Shown: positions 43,701 to 56,176 of the stretch, piece by piece
Layout of the letters: the number at the start of each line of letters is the position of its first letter
Numbering within the stretch: the first letter of the stretch is position 1
NCBI RefSeq assembly: GCF_964204645.1
Contig: NC_134031.1
Location: forward strand, 13,742,501-13,806,500
Origin: Tubulanus polymorphus
Lineage: Eukaryota > Nemertea > Palaeonemertea > Tubulaniformes > Tubulanidae
Length of the DNA stretch: 64,000 nucleotides
Direction: 5' to 3'
Program-made: the position numbers and the translations under genes
The notes under the pieces: model-generated
The model's database searches: none
Seen by the model: the letters and a program-made list of their open reading frames with translations, nothing else
What the model was told of the DNA's origin: nothing

Positions 43701-46488
43701 GCTCTGTTGCGTTCATATCATTTGATATGAGGCTACGTGTCATCTTCAATCACGTTGTTTTTTTAAAGGGTGGGCGAGAATATATTCTTATGTTTTTGTT
43801 TCTCTGAATGTTGCTATTTAAGAGTTCAATAATTTCAGTCTACCAAACAAAGGATTTTCTGTATGTTTCGTGACATGTTTTTCCATAACCCTAGGAGAGC
43901 ATTTTAGGTATTTCTTTGCGGATGACCGAAAGCTGCTGTCCCTTTCTAGTAATTTGATGATATCCGTCGAAATCTAAATTCTAAAAAGGAATCAGGCATA
44001 TCTTCTTGTTTGACTAAATATGAACTCAACAACAAGTGACACTCCCTTCAAAGGCGCCGAAGTAAAATCATGTGTCGAGTGGAGATGATATTGTGTCAGA
44101 ATTTCTTCAAAATCGGAGAAAATAGAATATTTTGAAAATAATCATTTTACATGTATGTTTAAATCCGTTATAACTGGAGCAATTTTCATGAAAAAATATC
44201 TATGTAATCAGCGAAATGTAACTAAGAAGAATACTATGTTTAAAAAGTTATCAAAGACATTTGAAAAAAGTTTTCTGAATTCGTCAACTGTTAAACTAGT
44301 AACAACCAGATGTGTTCCCATTTAACCACCGACCGCGAGCCGAGTCGAAGTGAGATGTGCCCTACACTGAAAATCTCAAGTGCTATACAACCGGTTTTTT
44401 TAGGTGCCTCTGAATGTCGGCCGTTAAAAAACTGAACAATTCCCATTTGGAAAGGGCCTACGTAGTTAGAGAAAATTCAAGATGTGTATATCGTGTGATG
44501 CAGGCTCCATATTTCATGTGCGTTTGGAATTTAACCTTGTTTATAACGAAACACGCATGTATTTATGCTATTTTAGATTTAAAAAGAGCGCACGAAAGTG
44601 TTTCATGAGACCCGCAAATAACGTCAAGTTATTCATGCATTTTTGATTTATATGAATAAATTTCGCTTCGAAATCTTTAAATTTCTCAGGTGGATTATTC
44701 AATAAATTCACAACAGTCCATTATGGATTAGTTTGACGCCAATCGTTCTTTTAAAGATCTTTCTTTCTCGAAGAAAGATTTTCTTAAAAACTTTGATTAT
44801 GGCGAATCTTTTATGTGTCCGATAGTTAAACCTTCGGGTATTATACTAGAACACAAATTTTTAAAGATATTCATAACATACTGAAGGATATCACAGTTTA
44901 TACCCGAATATATATATAGTTGGATAGATCTTTTTGTTTCGACTCGCATGCGACAGTAAAAACGGTACTTGATATAATAAGTGAACTTCATCATTGATAT
45001 TTTCACTAATCTACTTGAATTCCAAAAAAGAACTGACAATGAAAAAGGGTTACAGCTGTGACTGATATCGCTCCAAATTTCAATTCCTATGAACACTTTT
45101 CATATAAAGAAAACTATTAACGAAACAGTTTTTAGAGGCGAAGAATCCGCGTTACCATCGAATTTTCATAACTTGAAGGAATGGTTATTGCCTCGGTGAT
45201 CACTGGTCTAGTACGCGGTTTTCTGAAATGAAAGTGGCCAAGTCTAAAGAACAACTATTGTATCACATGATTTCAAATATTAGGAACCCAAATGCGTTTA
45301 ATGATTTAATTGATTGGTATCGCGCAGATTGGTTGAAAGACGGGTGTTAGTCACCTTGTGATTTAATTGTTTTTCATGCATCGATTAATTAATCTTATTA
45401 TAACTTATTTGTAGGCGCTTCCCGCAAACATTTTCTATTCGTTGAGTTTTCAAACGCAGTACTGTTCAGATGATTCGAGTCAAGTAGTAAAAATGTTTAT
45501 GTATTAGCATTACTATGCAGTGAAAATAACGCACTGCGGCAAGTGAGGTGCTGTGATCCAGATGTGTAACCCATTTATGGGTAATAAATTTCCATCATGT
45601 CAACGCCATTCAAAAACAGTAGCAAAAATTTCTGCTGGTTTCTAGAAATAGCAATACGACGACAAGCACTTTCGAATTCGACCACGATATTTGAGAAGTT
45701 TCACTTGGGCAGTGGTGGTCAGTGATGGTCAATTTATGAAATTTAATGGCGAATCCTTTCTAGTTTCACACCAAATGCGGTACCGGTACATCGTTCTTTC
45801 AAGAAGTTGCAATTGGTCAGTGGTGGTCAGTGATGGTCAATTTATGAATTTTCAATGGCGAATCCTTTCTAGTTTGACACCATAACGCGGTATATCATTT
45901 TCATATTCGAGAAGTTTGAATTGGTCATTGGTGGTCAGTGATGAATTTGCAATGATGATTCCTTAGTAGTTTGAAAACAAACATTACATGATAAATTTCC
46001 GAAATTCGAAGTCAAGTGTTCAGACTCGGGGATATCTCAATTGGTCAGTTACTGACCATCATGGTGTCACCATTGTGGTCTATAGCTCAAATGAAACATG
46101 TGGAACCGACGAAGGGGCCCAAAAGCGTTAAGTCCTTTTCTGGAGTGACGTGATCCAAAAATGCCCTAACTGGAAAAGGCAGTCTCTCAATTGGATGAAA
46201 CCAAATCGGACAGGACAATTAAAATTTGGGAAGGTCACAGGTAGTGGTCTTTCTACGAAGCCCACGCGGTGAGCGTATTATTATGAAATCTTTTTTTAAA
46301 CCACCATGTACCACGAAGTAATAAGCATCGTTGCAAGCACTTGAAACAGCCATTAACCACTTGAAACTGTCAGATCAATCATACCGCATCCCCGCAAAGA
46401 GGGGTGGTTTAGCAAACCGGAGTTTTCATTGGCCTCTCTAGACTACCCCGCCAGTACGGGTAGCCGAGCAAACCGGAAAACTCATAAT
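40726..46488. mobile_element. Element A: about 5.8-kb DNA transposon with ATTATGAG ends
   Basis: The ends are ATTATGAGAATGCCGGTTTG and a right end whose reverse complement is ATTATGAGTTTTCCGGTTTG, both followed by further CCGGTTTGCT copies. The satellite sequence is interrupted between GAAGC and TCCTT with GC on both sides, so a 2-bp duplication is likely. Both subterminal regions carry many copies of TGACCA/TGGTCA: 41130-41290 on the left, and four long repeats at about 45700-46080 on the right. No intact transposase is seen and open frames are short, so it is non-autonomous or decayed. The superfamily is not assigned. Confidence 0.85.
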
Positions 46489-46490
46489 GC

Positions 46491-46842
46491 TCCTTAAGTT
46501 AATCGCGCGTATGAGGCAAATTCAAATTTTCTATATTTCTCCATACCGTCCTTTTCAAAAAGTGTAGTTTACATCCGGGACACATGGGCATTGGCTAAAT
46601 CGCGGCGACGAAAATGACGGTCACGGACGGACTTTCGTCGAAACTTGCGGGCCGCGTCGCGCGGGTAGTTTAAATACGTGAATGAAGGATAACAAAACGA
46701 TTTTGTGTAATTTTCAGAATATTTACCAAGAATATCCTCAAAATATTGTCAAAAAATGTTATTTTTAGTTCGTATTTCTCCGTAGAAACCGATTGGAAGA
46801 CTGGATTCGAATCCCACAAAAAGCACAGTCCCTTAGCAACGG
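46491..46842. repeat. Satellite unit 8, middle fragment
   Basis: This 352-bp stretch continues the interrupted unit exactly where 40725 stops (TCCTTAAGTTAATCGCGCG) and stops at TTAGCAACGG, where element B begins. Confidence 0.9.
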
Positions 46843-49550
46843 CCATTATGAGTTTTCCGGTTTGCTCGGCTACCCGTACTGGCGGGGTAGTCTAGATAGG
46901 CAAATGAAAGCTCCGGTTTGCTGAACTACCCCTCTTTGCGGGGATGCGGTATGATGTTTGATCTGACAGTTTCAAGTGGTTAATGGGTGTTTCAAGTGCT
47001 TACAACGATGCTTATTACTTAATGTGGTACATGGTGGTTTAAAAAAAGATTTCATAATAATACGCTCAAAGTATCGGCCTACCGCGTGGGCTTCGTAGAA
47101 AGACCACTGCCTGTGGCCTTCCCAAATTTTAATTGTTCTGTCCGATTTGGTTTCGTCCAATTGAAAGACTGCCTTTTCCAGTTAGGGCATTGTTGGATCA
47201 CATCACTCAGGAAATGACTTACGGTTTTGGGCCCTTTCGTCGGTCCCACGTGTTTCATTTGAGCTATAGACCACATGGTGACACCATGATGGTCAGAAAC
47301 TGACCAATTGAGATATTCCTGAGTCTGAACACCTGACTGCGAATTTCGGAAATTTATCAAGTCATGTTTGTTTTCAAACTACCGAGGTATCATCATTGCA
47401 AATTCATAAATTGACCATCACTGACCACCACTGACCAATTCAAGCTTCTCGAATATGAGTTCGATATACCGCGTTATGGTGTCAAACTAGAAAGGATTCG
47501 CCATAAATATTGAGAATTCATAAATTGACCATCACTGACCACCACTGACCAATTCAAACTTCTCGAATATGAGAACGATATACCGCGTTATGGTGTCAAA
47601 CTAGAAAGGATTCGCCATTGAAAATTCAGGAATTGACCATCACTGACCACCACTGACCAATTCAAACTTCTCGAATGTAAGAAAGATATACCGGTACCGC
47701 ATTTGGTGTGAAACTAGAAAGCATTCCCCATTAGAATTCATAAATTGACCATCACTGACCACCACTGCCCAAGTGAAACTTCTCGAATATCGTCGAATTC
47801 GAAAGTGGTTGTCGTCGTATTGTTATTTCTAGAGACCAGCAGTATGTTTTGCTACTGTTTCTGAATGGCGTTGACATGATGGAAATATATTACTCCTAAA
47901 TAGGTTACACATCTGGATCACAGCACCTCACTTGCCGCAGTGCGTTATTTTGACTGCATAGTAATACTAATACATAAACTTTTTTACTACTTGACTCAAA
48001 GCTTGACGCGAATCATCTGAACAGTACTGCGTTTGAAAACGAATAGAAAATGTTTGCGAGAAGCACCTGCAAATAAGTTATGATAAGATTAAATCTATGG
48101 TTAATCGATGCTTAAAAAAACAATGAAATCACAGGCAAGATGACTAAGAACCGTCTTTCAACCAATCAGCGCGATACCAATTAATTAAATCATTAAACGC
48201 ATTAGGCTCCTAATACTTGTAATCATTTGTCGTTCTTTAAACTTGGCCACTTTTGTTTCAGAAAACCGCGTACTAGACCAGTGGTCACCAAGGCATTAAA
48301 AAAGTTTTGAAAATTCGATGGTAACGATTTGTCCGTCAAAAAACTGTTTCGTTAATATTTCAAGTTTTTTTAAACTCTTGTACAGAATTCACTATATGAA
48401 AAGTGTTCATAGGAATTGAAATTCGGTGTGATATCAGTCACCTGTTACCCCTTTTTCATTATCAGTTCTTTATTGCGCTATCATGCGCTCTTCTAAAATA
48501 GAAAAGAACATGTGTGTTTCGTTATAAACAAGGTTAAATTCCAAACGCACATGAAATATCACACAATATACACATCTAGCATTTTCTCTAACTAGGCCCT
48601 TTCCAAATGGCAATTGTTTAGTTTTTTAACGGCCGACATTCAGAAGCACCTAAAAACCAGTGGTAGCGCTTGAGATTTTCAGTGTAGGTTAGGCCACATC
48701 TCACATCGACTCGGCTCGCAGTCGGTTCGTTTAATGGGAACACATCTGGTTGACACTAGTTTCACAGTTGACGAAATCAGAAAACTTTTTTCAAATACCT
48801 TTGATAACATCTTAAACATAGTATTCTTCTTAATTACATTTCGTTGATTCCATAGATATGTTTTTATGAAAATTGCTCCAGTTATAACGGATTCAAACAT
48901 ACATGTGAAATCATTATTTTCAAAATATTCAATTTTCTCCGCATTTGAAGAAATTCTGACACAATATCATCTCCACTCGACACATGATTTTACTTCGGCG
49001 CCTTTAAGGGAGTGTCCCTTAAAGTTGAGTTCTTACTTAGTCAAACAAGGAGATATGCCTGATTCCTTTTTAAAATTTAGATTTCGACAGATATCATCAA
49101 AATTACTAGAAAGGGACAGCAGTGTTCGGTCATCCACGAAAAATACCTAAAATGCAGTCCTAGGGTTATGGAAAAACAGGACACGAAACATACAGAAAAA
49201 TCCTTTGTTTGGTTGACTGAAATTATTATTGAACTCTTAAAAAGCGACATTCAGAGAAACAAAAACATAAGAATATAATCTCGCCCACCCGTTAAAAAAC
49301 ATAACGTAATGATATGAGGCCATGTGTCATCTTTAATTGAAATCACATTATATTCATTCTCATGCGAGGATGGGTCTCCAAATTCGTAAGATAAGGAGAA
49401 TAATGGTTTGAATGATGAATACAACTGATAAACGCCAATTTCACTGATTCTTGCATATAAATGCTCAAAGGCGCTTTACAGTAATCGAGTAAACAGGTGC
49501 GTTTTTAGGAGTCTTTTGAATTTGAATTCAAATCGGGTGTTCATGACGAC

Positions 49551-49964
49551 TATAGGCGCTTTTACGAAACTGAATCTTTGTAAATCGATTTAAGTTTCAC
49601 GTTTACGGCACGCGGTTTAGTGAATCCGATGTGGTAAATCAACTCGTTTATGGACGCGGTTTAGTAAATTGATTTATTAAATCGACTAACTTGCTCGGCG
49701 AGCAAGTTAGTGGCGATTTAGTCAGTGAAATCCAACATGGCGTCCTCTTCGACCGCGGGCTAAAGACATCTATTGCAGACCATCATCTATCAATAATTCG
49801 GTCACCATTGACGCCCATTTTCTTTCGAATCGCGACCTTTCAATTGATAAATTGATTCGACTCATTTACGAAAAACGATTCGATTTACTAATCCTTTCGT
49901 TTTCCAACATCGAATCGGATTTAGCTAAACCGAATCAGATTCAATTTCGTAAAAGTGCCTTATA
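49551..49964. mobile_element. MITE nested in element B
   Basis: The ends TATAGGCGCTTTTACGAAAC and the mirror of TATAAGGCACTTTTACGAAA form imperfect TIRs flanked by TA-rich sequence. Element A lacks this segment at the matching place (near 43513), which defines the insertion. A TA-type duplication is likely. Confidence 0.8.
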
Positions 49965-49972
49965 ATTGAGCA

Positions 49973-50452
49973 TACCTCAGAAATGCTGTTGCTAAATTAC
50001 GGACGTCTACTCACAGCTTAATTATTGAAAAAGGTAGACACCGCGGTATAGAAAAGGAAAATCGTTTGTGCAATATTTGTAATGTGTTGGACGATGAATG
50101 TCACTTTTTGTTCCATTGTAAAAGAGTTGCCAATCTGAGAAAGGAATTAAATATAGCTATCTTAGACGTTAATAGTTTAATCTCCACTTTCGACAACCTA
50201 AACCCTACAACCAGCATTGTTCAGCTAGCCAAATTTATTAAACTCGGTCTGGCATTGTCCTAATATTTCTTCGATTAATGTTCTGTATATTTTCAATTAT
50301 GTTTTAACTCATCTGTAATTAGTGTTAATTATGCTTCATTTTATTATTTGTTTATCTCCTATTATGTATATACTTGATTTTACCGAATTTGTATCAGTTG
50401 CAAACAATGTTTCATTAATGTTTATGCTGAATAAAGATTGAATTGAATTGAA
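49973..50452 (+). mobile_element. LINE 3' end nested in element B
   Basis: The open frame 50066-50263 gives CNICNVLDDECHFLFHCKRV, the Cys/His box near the C-terminus of a LINE ORF2. A 3' untranslated region follows and ends in an (ATTGA)n-like tail (AGATTGAATTGAATTGA). Element A lacks it: there the sequence runs straight from TTGAGC into ATTCTAGGG. It is a 5'-truncated retrotransposon copy, as is usual for LINEs. Confidence 0.85.
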
Positions 50453-53400
50453 TTCTAGGGCTGGAGCAAGAAACGTGTGGGATCGTCCGCTAAGGTATCG
50501 CTAAGGAGTCAGTCCGTGGTGGCTTTTGAAAGCGACGACCGCATATGAATGCATTGATTGAATGACATCTCAAAAGTCAGATTATATAAAATTAAACATG
50601 ATATACAGATAGGTTCTTCCAATTAGGCCTATACTGGTAAAAATGAAATGACCCAATATGTGATATAAATGTTCAATCAAAAAGTAGAAAGTGAATCCGT
50701 AATTCAGTATGGTAGGCCTATTGTTACAACATCAAACACTCAAATTCAATCCTTTGTTAAATTGGTAGCCAGTGTAGATGAGCAAGTATCGTGGTCCCTG
50801 ATTTTAGTTATCGTAATAATTCAAGCCACGCGATTTTGAACTGTTCAACAAGTTGGAGTTTGTGTAAAGATGAATGAGTTTGAAATGGAGTGGACTTCAG
50901 ATATTACTGTTTGCATGCCTCTGTCTATTAGGCTACTTAATCTTTTTACTAATCATAGAAAATTGTGGTAACGGTTGGTTTTAGATTGTATCTCTCCAAG
51001 CCAGAGGTAATCACGGATATCGGACTACAAAAAAATTCCTTGTGTAAAGCTCAACTTTGTAAATTCCTGGAAAAGCTCGCCTCGGATATTTCAATAATGA
51101 TTAAACATTATTTTTCCCAACGAAAAACCTAAACAACCAATGTACGCTTGCTTTAAGTTTACCAATGCACTATCGTTGCTTTTTCTAGCTATTTGTACTG
51201 TTTGCCGCAAAAAGATTGCATCCTCTATTACAGGATTTAAGGATACAACTCTAAAACCAGTTAGTTTAAATTAACCATTATACAATATGATACATGACCA
51301 AATACACTGTTAATATGAAAAAGATCCACTATGTACACATTTCAAATCTCAAACCAAGTTTTATCATAAAAAAATCACGACACAACGTTCGATCGTTCAC
51401 TAGAGATCATCTTTTTGAATTTGTACACAGTGAATTTTAGTATCGTATTATGGTATTATCAATTCTCCGCATTTGAGTGTGACTATTCTACAAATACAAA
51501 GTTATTTTTAGCAATGAAGTTTTAATTGTCATTTTAAATGTTAACTATCCACTGGTATGTAAACTTACTAACTTTTGGCAACTGACCTCAAATCGTGGAA
51601 TGGGCTCAGGTAGCCTGCTGATCCACTCTTTATTAATACTACTAAAGAAATATTCAGTATAAGAAGTAAAAAGTATATTAAAGTACTATTTATCTTTATA
51701 TCGCAATAATTTGTGTACGTATGATTGAAAAACGATATTCTATGGAGTCTCATGTTGCGTACTTATGATTATTGTGTATAAGATCAATAATTAGCAACCT
51801 TCCACGGATACGAAGCGGCCTAAGTTTACATCCTACCATAATTTTCTCTAAACTCTCAGCATTATATCAAGATCAGTCTTAGAAAATATATGAAGGACGT
51901 GTTCACAGGTTAACGAGGCCAAAAATCTTCCTCAAAATTTCAAATTTTTACGAGCAAAGATAATATACTTCATGCTTTTGGTGCAGAAATAATGGATGCC
52001 CACAAACTGCAAATTTTGTGTTTTCAAAGTAAACGATCCGAGTGTGGAATTGTTTCGAATTCAGGGTTCTCCCATTTACTCTCCGGTATTTTACAATGTT
52101 TCAATAAGATACGTAAGTCGCACTTTTGTTGTGATACAGCTTTCTCTATCGGTCAGCGTTGTGATCACTTAAAATTACCCATAAGTTTGAATTCTCACTG
52201 AACTACTACATCCCTTATAACGAATATATATTTCATATGAGGCGATTAACTTTGATGATCTGCGGTCAGTGGACAGCAGTTACAAAACATTCAAAACTAC
52301 TACATTATCTTCCATCTATTCATTATTCATATATATATGATATGATATGATATGATATCTCCTTTAGTGTTCAGTTTAAACGTCTTGAACGCAAATGTTT
52401 GACAAGTCTCGCATATTGATACCGATACGCACGTTCACACTAGTGAAATGTGCACGTTACAGGCTCAAATGCGCACGTTACAATTACAAATCGAAACGTT
52501 GTTCGTTCAAAACCCGATGTGAAAATCTTTTGCATTTAGTGGGAAATTTCAAAGTTAGCTCGCTTCCTACAATAAAAATTGGACAAGACTTTTAAAACGA
52601 CACATTTAATAAGGGTAGTACTGACGAAGGATTCAGGCAATACCCCGTGTTATTTCTAAAAACATTTAACCGGTAATTAGACAGTACTGGTGTAGCTTGT
52701 ACAGGTAAAAGAGTTGTTATATTTACGTTCAGACCGAATGAAATTATTTGATACGAGACACGACTAAGTTGTGTCCGAAACAGATAAATATAGCTATGTG
52801 GTCAGTATTGGTCAAGATTTGGTCACTTGAATAGTTGTTAAATGAAAGCCCACACCATTTCTAATTATTTGACACCAAACACGACTGTGTTGCTTCTAGA
52901 ATAAACAAATTGCTTTAAGGTCAGTATTGGGAAAATATTGGTCAGTTAAATAGTTGTTAGATCATAGCCCGCACCGTATCTAGTAGCTCGACGCCCAAAC
53001 ACGATTTTATTGCTTTACTAAACATAAAAATTACATATGGTGGGTTCTAGTTAGTGGTAACTGGTCAGTACTGGTCAAGCATTGGTCAGTTAAACAATTT
53101 TTAGTTTAATGTCCACATTATATCTAGTTATTTGACACCAAACAACTTAATTGTTTGCAAACAGATAATTTACTATATAGCCAGTACTGGTCATGCATTG
53201 GTCAGTTGATAGACCAAGGTCCACGCCACGAGTTATTTGATACTAAACATGATTGTGTCGTTTCCGAAAATTTATCTGTTGGGCAATTTGTGGTCAGCCC
53301 TGGTTCGTTGGTTCTTATTTTGCGGGCATTTTATCTCGAACCACCGAAAGACTGAATTACTAATTAATTCAACAGATCATTAATTAATGGAAATGAAGAT

Positions 53401-53666
53401 CAGTGTTAACTAAGTCCTTAGTCTGAATACAATGTATGTGGTATTATATGGGTGCTATGGTGCTGTGTACACCGAACTGTAACTTTTTATTTTCACTACT
53501 ACCGTAATTGACTATGATGTTTTCAAGTGGTCTTAAGTACCGCTAATAGCCGAAAGTCGTTGATTTATGTGAAATTTACACACAGCGCCACCCGTTGGTA
53601 GTAAAATTCACCCGAGCAATACGGGTGTTAAATAGATACGCTAGCAAACCGGCATTCTCATAATGC

Positions 53667-53790
53667 GGTCGAATTTTTTAGAATAACAAGTGCGCCGGTT
53701 TCACAGCATCACTAAGGGTCGAGTCCCGGAGAATAACGCGCGCGCGCGGTCTGCGTGTTACAAAATGACCGTCCCGCTCCACACAAGTAC
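53667..53790. repeat. Satellite unit 8, last fragment
   Basis: Picks up the unit (GGTCGAATTTTTTAGAATAA) where 46842 stopped and ends near ACACAAGTAC, where unrelated sequence begins. Confidence 0.9.
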
Positions 53791-54030
53791 CCAGTCCGTT
53801 GGAAAGAGTGCTGACTGCTAAAACCGGAGAACCCCATCAGTAATGCCTGGTAGGTTATGTTTGATTTTTTAGTTAGCAGGTTCGTTAAATCTGCTAGTTT
53901 CAAACATAAAAAAGTAATTAGATTAGGGCATCGTATACGGAATATATTGCCGGCTCTGGTGTCGAACGGCCGCCGATATTTGCATTCAATGGATTGAATT
54001 GAGTCCGATTCCGCATAAACAAGCCCAATC
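53791..54030. other. Unassigned stretch
   Basis: No gene or repeat is recognised between the end of the satellite and the retroposon target site. Confidence 0.5.
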
Positions 54031-54041
54031 CGGACATTAGT

Positions 54042-55370
54042 GTCCCGTCTCGGCCTAACCCTGGCCCTAGCGACGAACGCAAAAGGTAGAAAGTTTCTTT
54101 TGTCCAATGTCGTATAGCGCCGCTGCGGTCGAAAATCGAACTAATCTGTCAAGTCGATAATTTTCTAAGTGAGAAGACGCCGCGTTCAGTTCGCGGTACA
54201 CTGTACGTACAGTTTTTCGATGCTGTTCAACAAATTTGTTTTGAAGTTGAAGTTCACAGCGCGCTATTCAGTTTTCAGAAGTAGAGGGCTAAAATAACAT
54301 CATTCGTAAGATCTCAGATTGAATATTTTCATCAGATTCAGAGCTCAGTTCATTGTATAAAATGTGTTATTTCATGTATTAGACAGTTACTTCTATTACT
54401 CTGACAGGAGTTTTTATGTCATAATTTTTTTACCTCATGTGTAACTCAATTATAGCAGAGTTGATAGTTTAATTACCAATTATTAATTTATAAATAAATT
54501 AGTATTATTAATCTAATTATTGGATTGATTATTATTAAGAGATATGACATTATAAACATATATATAATGCACAGATATGGATGTTATATATAATGCAAAG
54601 ATAATGATAATGTATTTCTACTCGCATAGAAATGAGACTAAAGTTTTCCTGTTTGGATATTCTAAAAGCTTATAAGTCCTTTTCCAAGGATATGAATGGT
54701 TTGTGATGATATTATGTTAACTAAATTCATTTGTTGGTTGAACGATTTCATAATATCGCAATATTTAGCATTCGTGATATAATTAATATGATAGAGATAT
54801 GGCCATTTGTCTATTGTTTATGTTAGCAAAAGATTGCATTTGATATAGAAGGCTTTAAAATGTTTTGATGTATGGTTGAGATTTTCAAAATAAATGTTAT
54901 GCTTACATGAGATAATTGGAACTAGATGTTTTATTTCATTTTTATCAAGTATCGATGGATGAGAAGTCTTTCGACGATGTGCAGTTAGCCCATTAGAGTT
55001 TGCCTTAAAATACTTTACTCTCAGTCTAAGCTGAATTTAATTCATACCGCCGTTACAGTACCATAAAATTCACACAAAATCTTTAGCGTCATTGGAATAG
55101 GACGTCCCCTGTTTCACATCCGGCAGGTGTGTTGACGGTGGGTAAGTTTAATAAGGTACACCAAATCTATTAAAACGATCGCTATTTTAAAATCAAATCA
55201 TCCCGAAGAAATTGGGGATTCGAACCTATCGGATATATACTGGTACTCGGCGTCTTTCCACTTAACAAAACATCGTCAATAACATTAGTTCTTATTATTG
55301 CTAAGTAGCGGCGCTACCGGTGGAAATGGTTGGAGTGTAAATAAATCGTAATCGTAATCGTAATCGTAAT
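54042..55370 (+). mobile_element. Retroposon-like insertion with 11-bp target duplication and (CGTAAT)n tail
   Basis: CGGACATTAGT occurs immediately before (54031-54041) and after (55371-55381) this 1.33-kb segment. The segment ends in four copies of CGTAAT, which fits a LINE or SINE insertion on the plus strand. Near its start, 54068-54095 carries the reverse complement of 18 bases (AACTTTCTACCTTTTGCG) that lie just right of the target site, which is unexpected. No reverse transcriptase is seen. Confidence 0.65.
55216..55264 (-). other. tRNA-like A and B boxes inside the retroposon
   Basis: On the minus strand TAAGTGGAAAGA is followed by GGTTCGAATCC, an exact B-box consensus, about 49 bases end to end. 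This looks like a Pol III promoter remnant on the opposite strand to the presumed retroposon tail. It does not fold as a full tRNA by eye. Confidence 0.35.
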
Positions 55371-55417
55371 CGGACATTAGTAACTTTCTACCTTTTGCGC
55401 GACGAACAGCGTTCAAG

Positions 55418-55495
55418 ATGGCGTATCCTGCAGCGGCACCGGTTTCAACAGATGACATAAATTCCGCCCTGGTCGATCCATCTCCAGAAACACAG
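55418..55495 (+). CDS. GLO1: Glyoxalase I (lactoylglutathione lyase), exon 1
   Basis: ATG in the context CAAGATGGCG opens 26 codons (MAYPAAAPVSTDD..., ending DPSPETQ), followed by a GT donor at 55496. Joined in phase 0 to exon 2, the boundary reads PSPETQ/GFYFQQTM. This is the layout of animal GLO1, where a short variable leader ends in a DPST-like segment before the QQTM strand. GLO1 converts the methylglyoxal-glutathione hemithioacetal to S-lactoylglutathione in the cytosol. Alone this exon would not be identifiable; exon 2 makes the case. The AACTTTCTACCTTTTGCG stretch just upstream is probably 5' untranslated or promoter sequence. Confidence 0.75.
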
Positions 55496-55629
55496 GTCGT
55501 TTATTCACTCATCTAGATATACAAGATGTTAATTAACTTTTTAACCCTGAATATTCATTTGCTACCTGTCAGTCCTCGAACAGTGAATAAACAAACATTA
55601 AACAAGTTCAAAGATCAGTACTGAGTTAG

Positions 55630-56176
55630 CTAATGTCTATTTATTAATGGATGAGACCTGTTTTTCTGGGATATTTTGCTTACTTTTTGGGATACATACC
55701 TCATTTATGTCTTAACAGAATGCCAAAAATCGCGGACAACAACTGAATATCCGATATATTTCCAGTTCTGTACCAATTAGATGCATTGGCAAAAAGACTC
55801 CTTAAGTCCAATTGAATGAGAGAGAAAATCCTCCATTTTGTGAAATTTCTTGAATTTTTACATTGTCACCATGCCTACGAAATGAAGTTATTTTTCTTGT
55901 GGGGTCTCAACAACTAAATCAGGGTGGCGTAGGCATGGTAACAATGTTCAAATCCAAGAAATTTGACAAAATGGAGGATTTTCTCTCTCATTCAATTGGA
56001 CTTAAGGAGTCTTTTTGCCAATCCATCTAATTGGTACAGAACTGGAAATATATCGGATATTCAGTTGTTGTCCGCGATTTTTGGCATTCTGTTAAGACAT
56101 AAATGAGGTATGTACCCCAAAAAGTAAGCAAAATATCCCAGAAAAACAGGTCTCATCAATTAATAAATATACATTA
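55630..56176. repeat. 547-bp foldback element in GLO1 intron 1
   Basis: Arms 55630-55879 and 55928-56176 are about 250 bp each and nearly identical in inverted orientation (outer ends CTAATGTCTATTTATTAAT-like, inner ends near GCCTACG). The loop is about 48 bases. This is a typical foldback MITE; no clear target duplication is visible. Confidence 0.9.

Larger units (their letters stand above)
46845..53664. mobile_element. Element B: inverted copy of element A with two further insertions
   Basis: Left end ATTATGAGTTTTCCGGTTTG and right end CGGCATTCTCATAAT are the reverse complement of element A, and internal sequence matches in mirror order throughout. Compared with A it holds a MITE at 49551-49964 and a LINE 3' end at about 49973-50452, which largely account for its extra length. 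The subterminal TGACCA arrays are longer here, with four copies of an approximately 110-bp unit at 47390-47790. Confidence 0.87.

Noticed and set aside
48866-49150. 94-codon open frame in element B
   Set aside because: The mirror segment in element A has stops in the same frame and no transposase motif is visible. It may be a remnant, but it cannot be supported.
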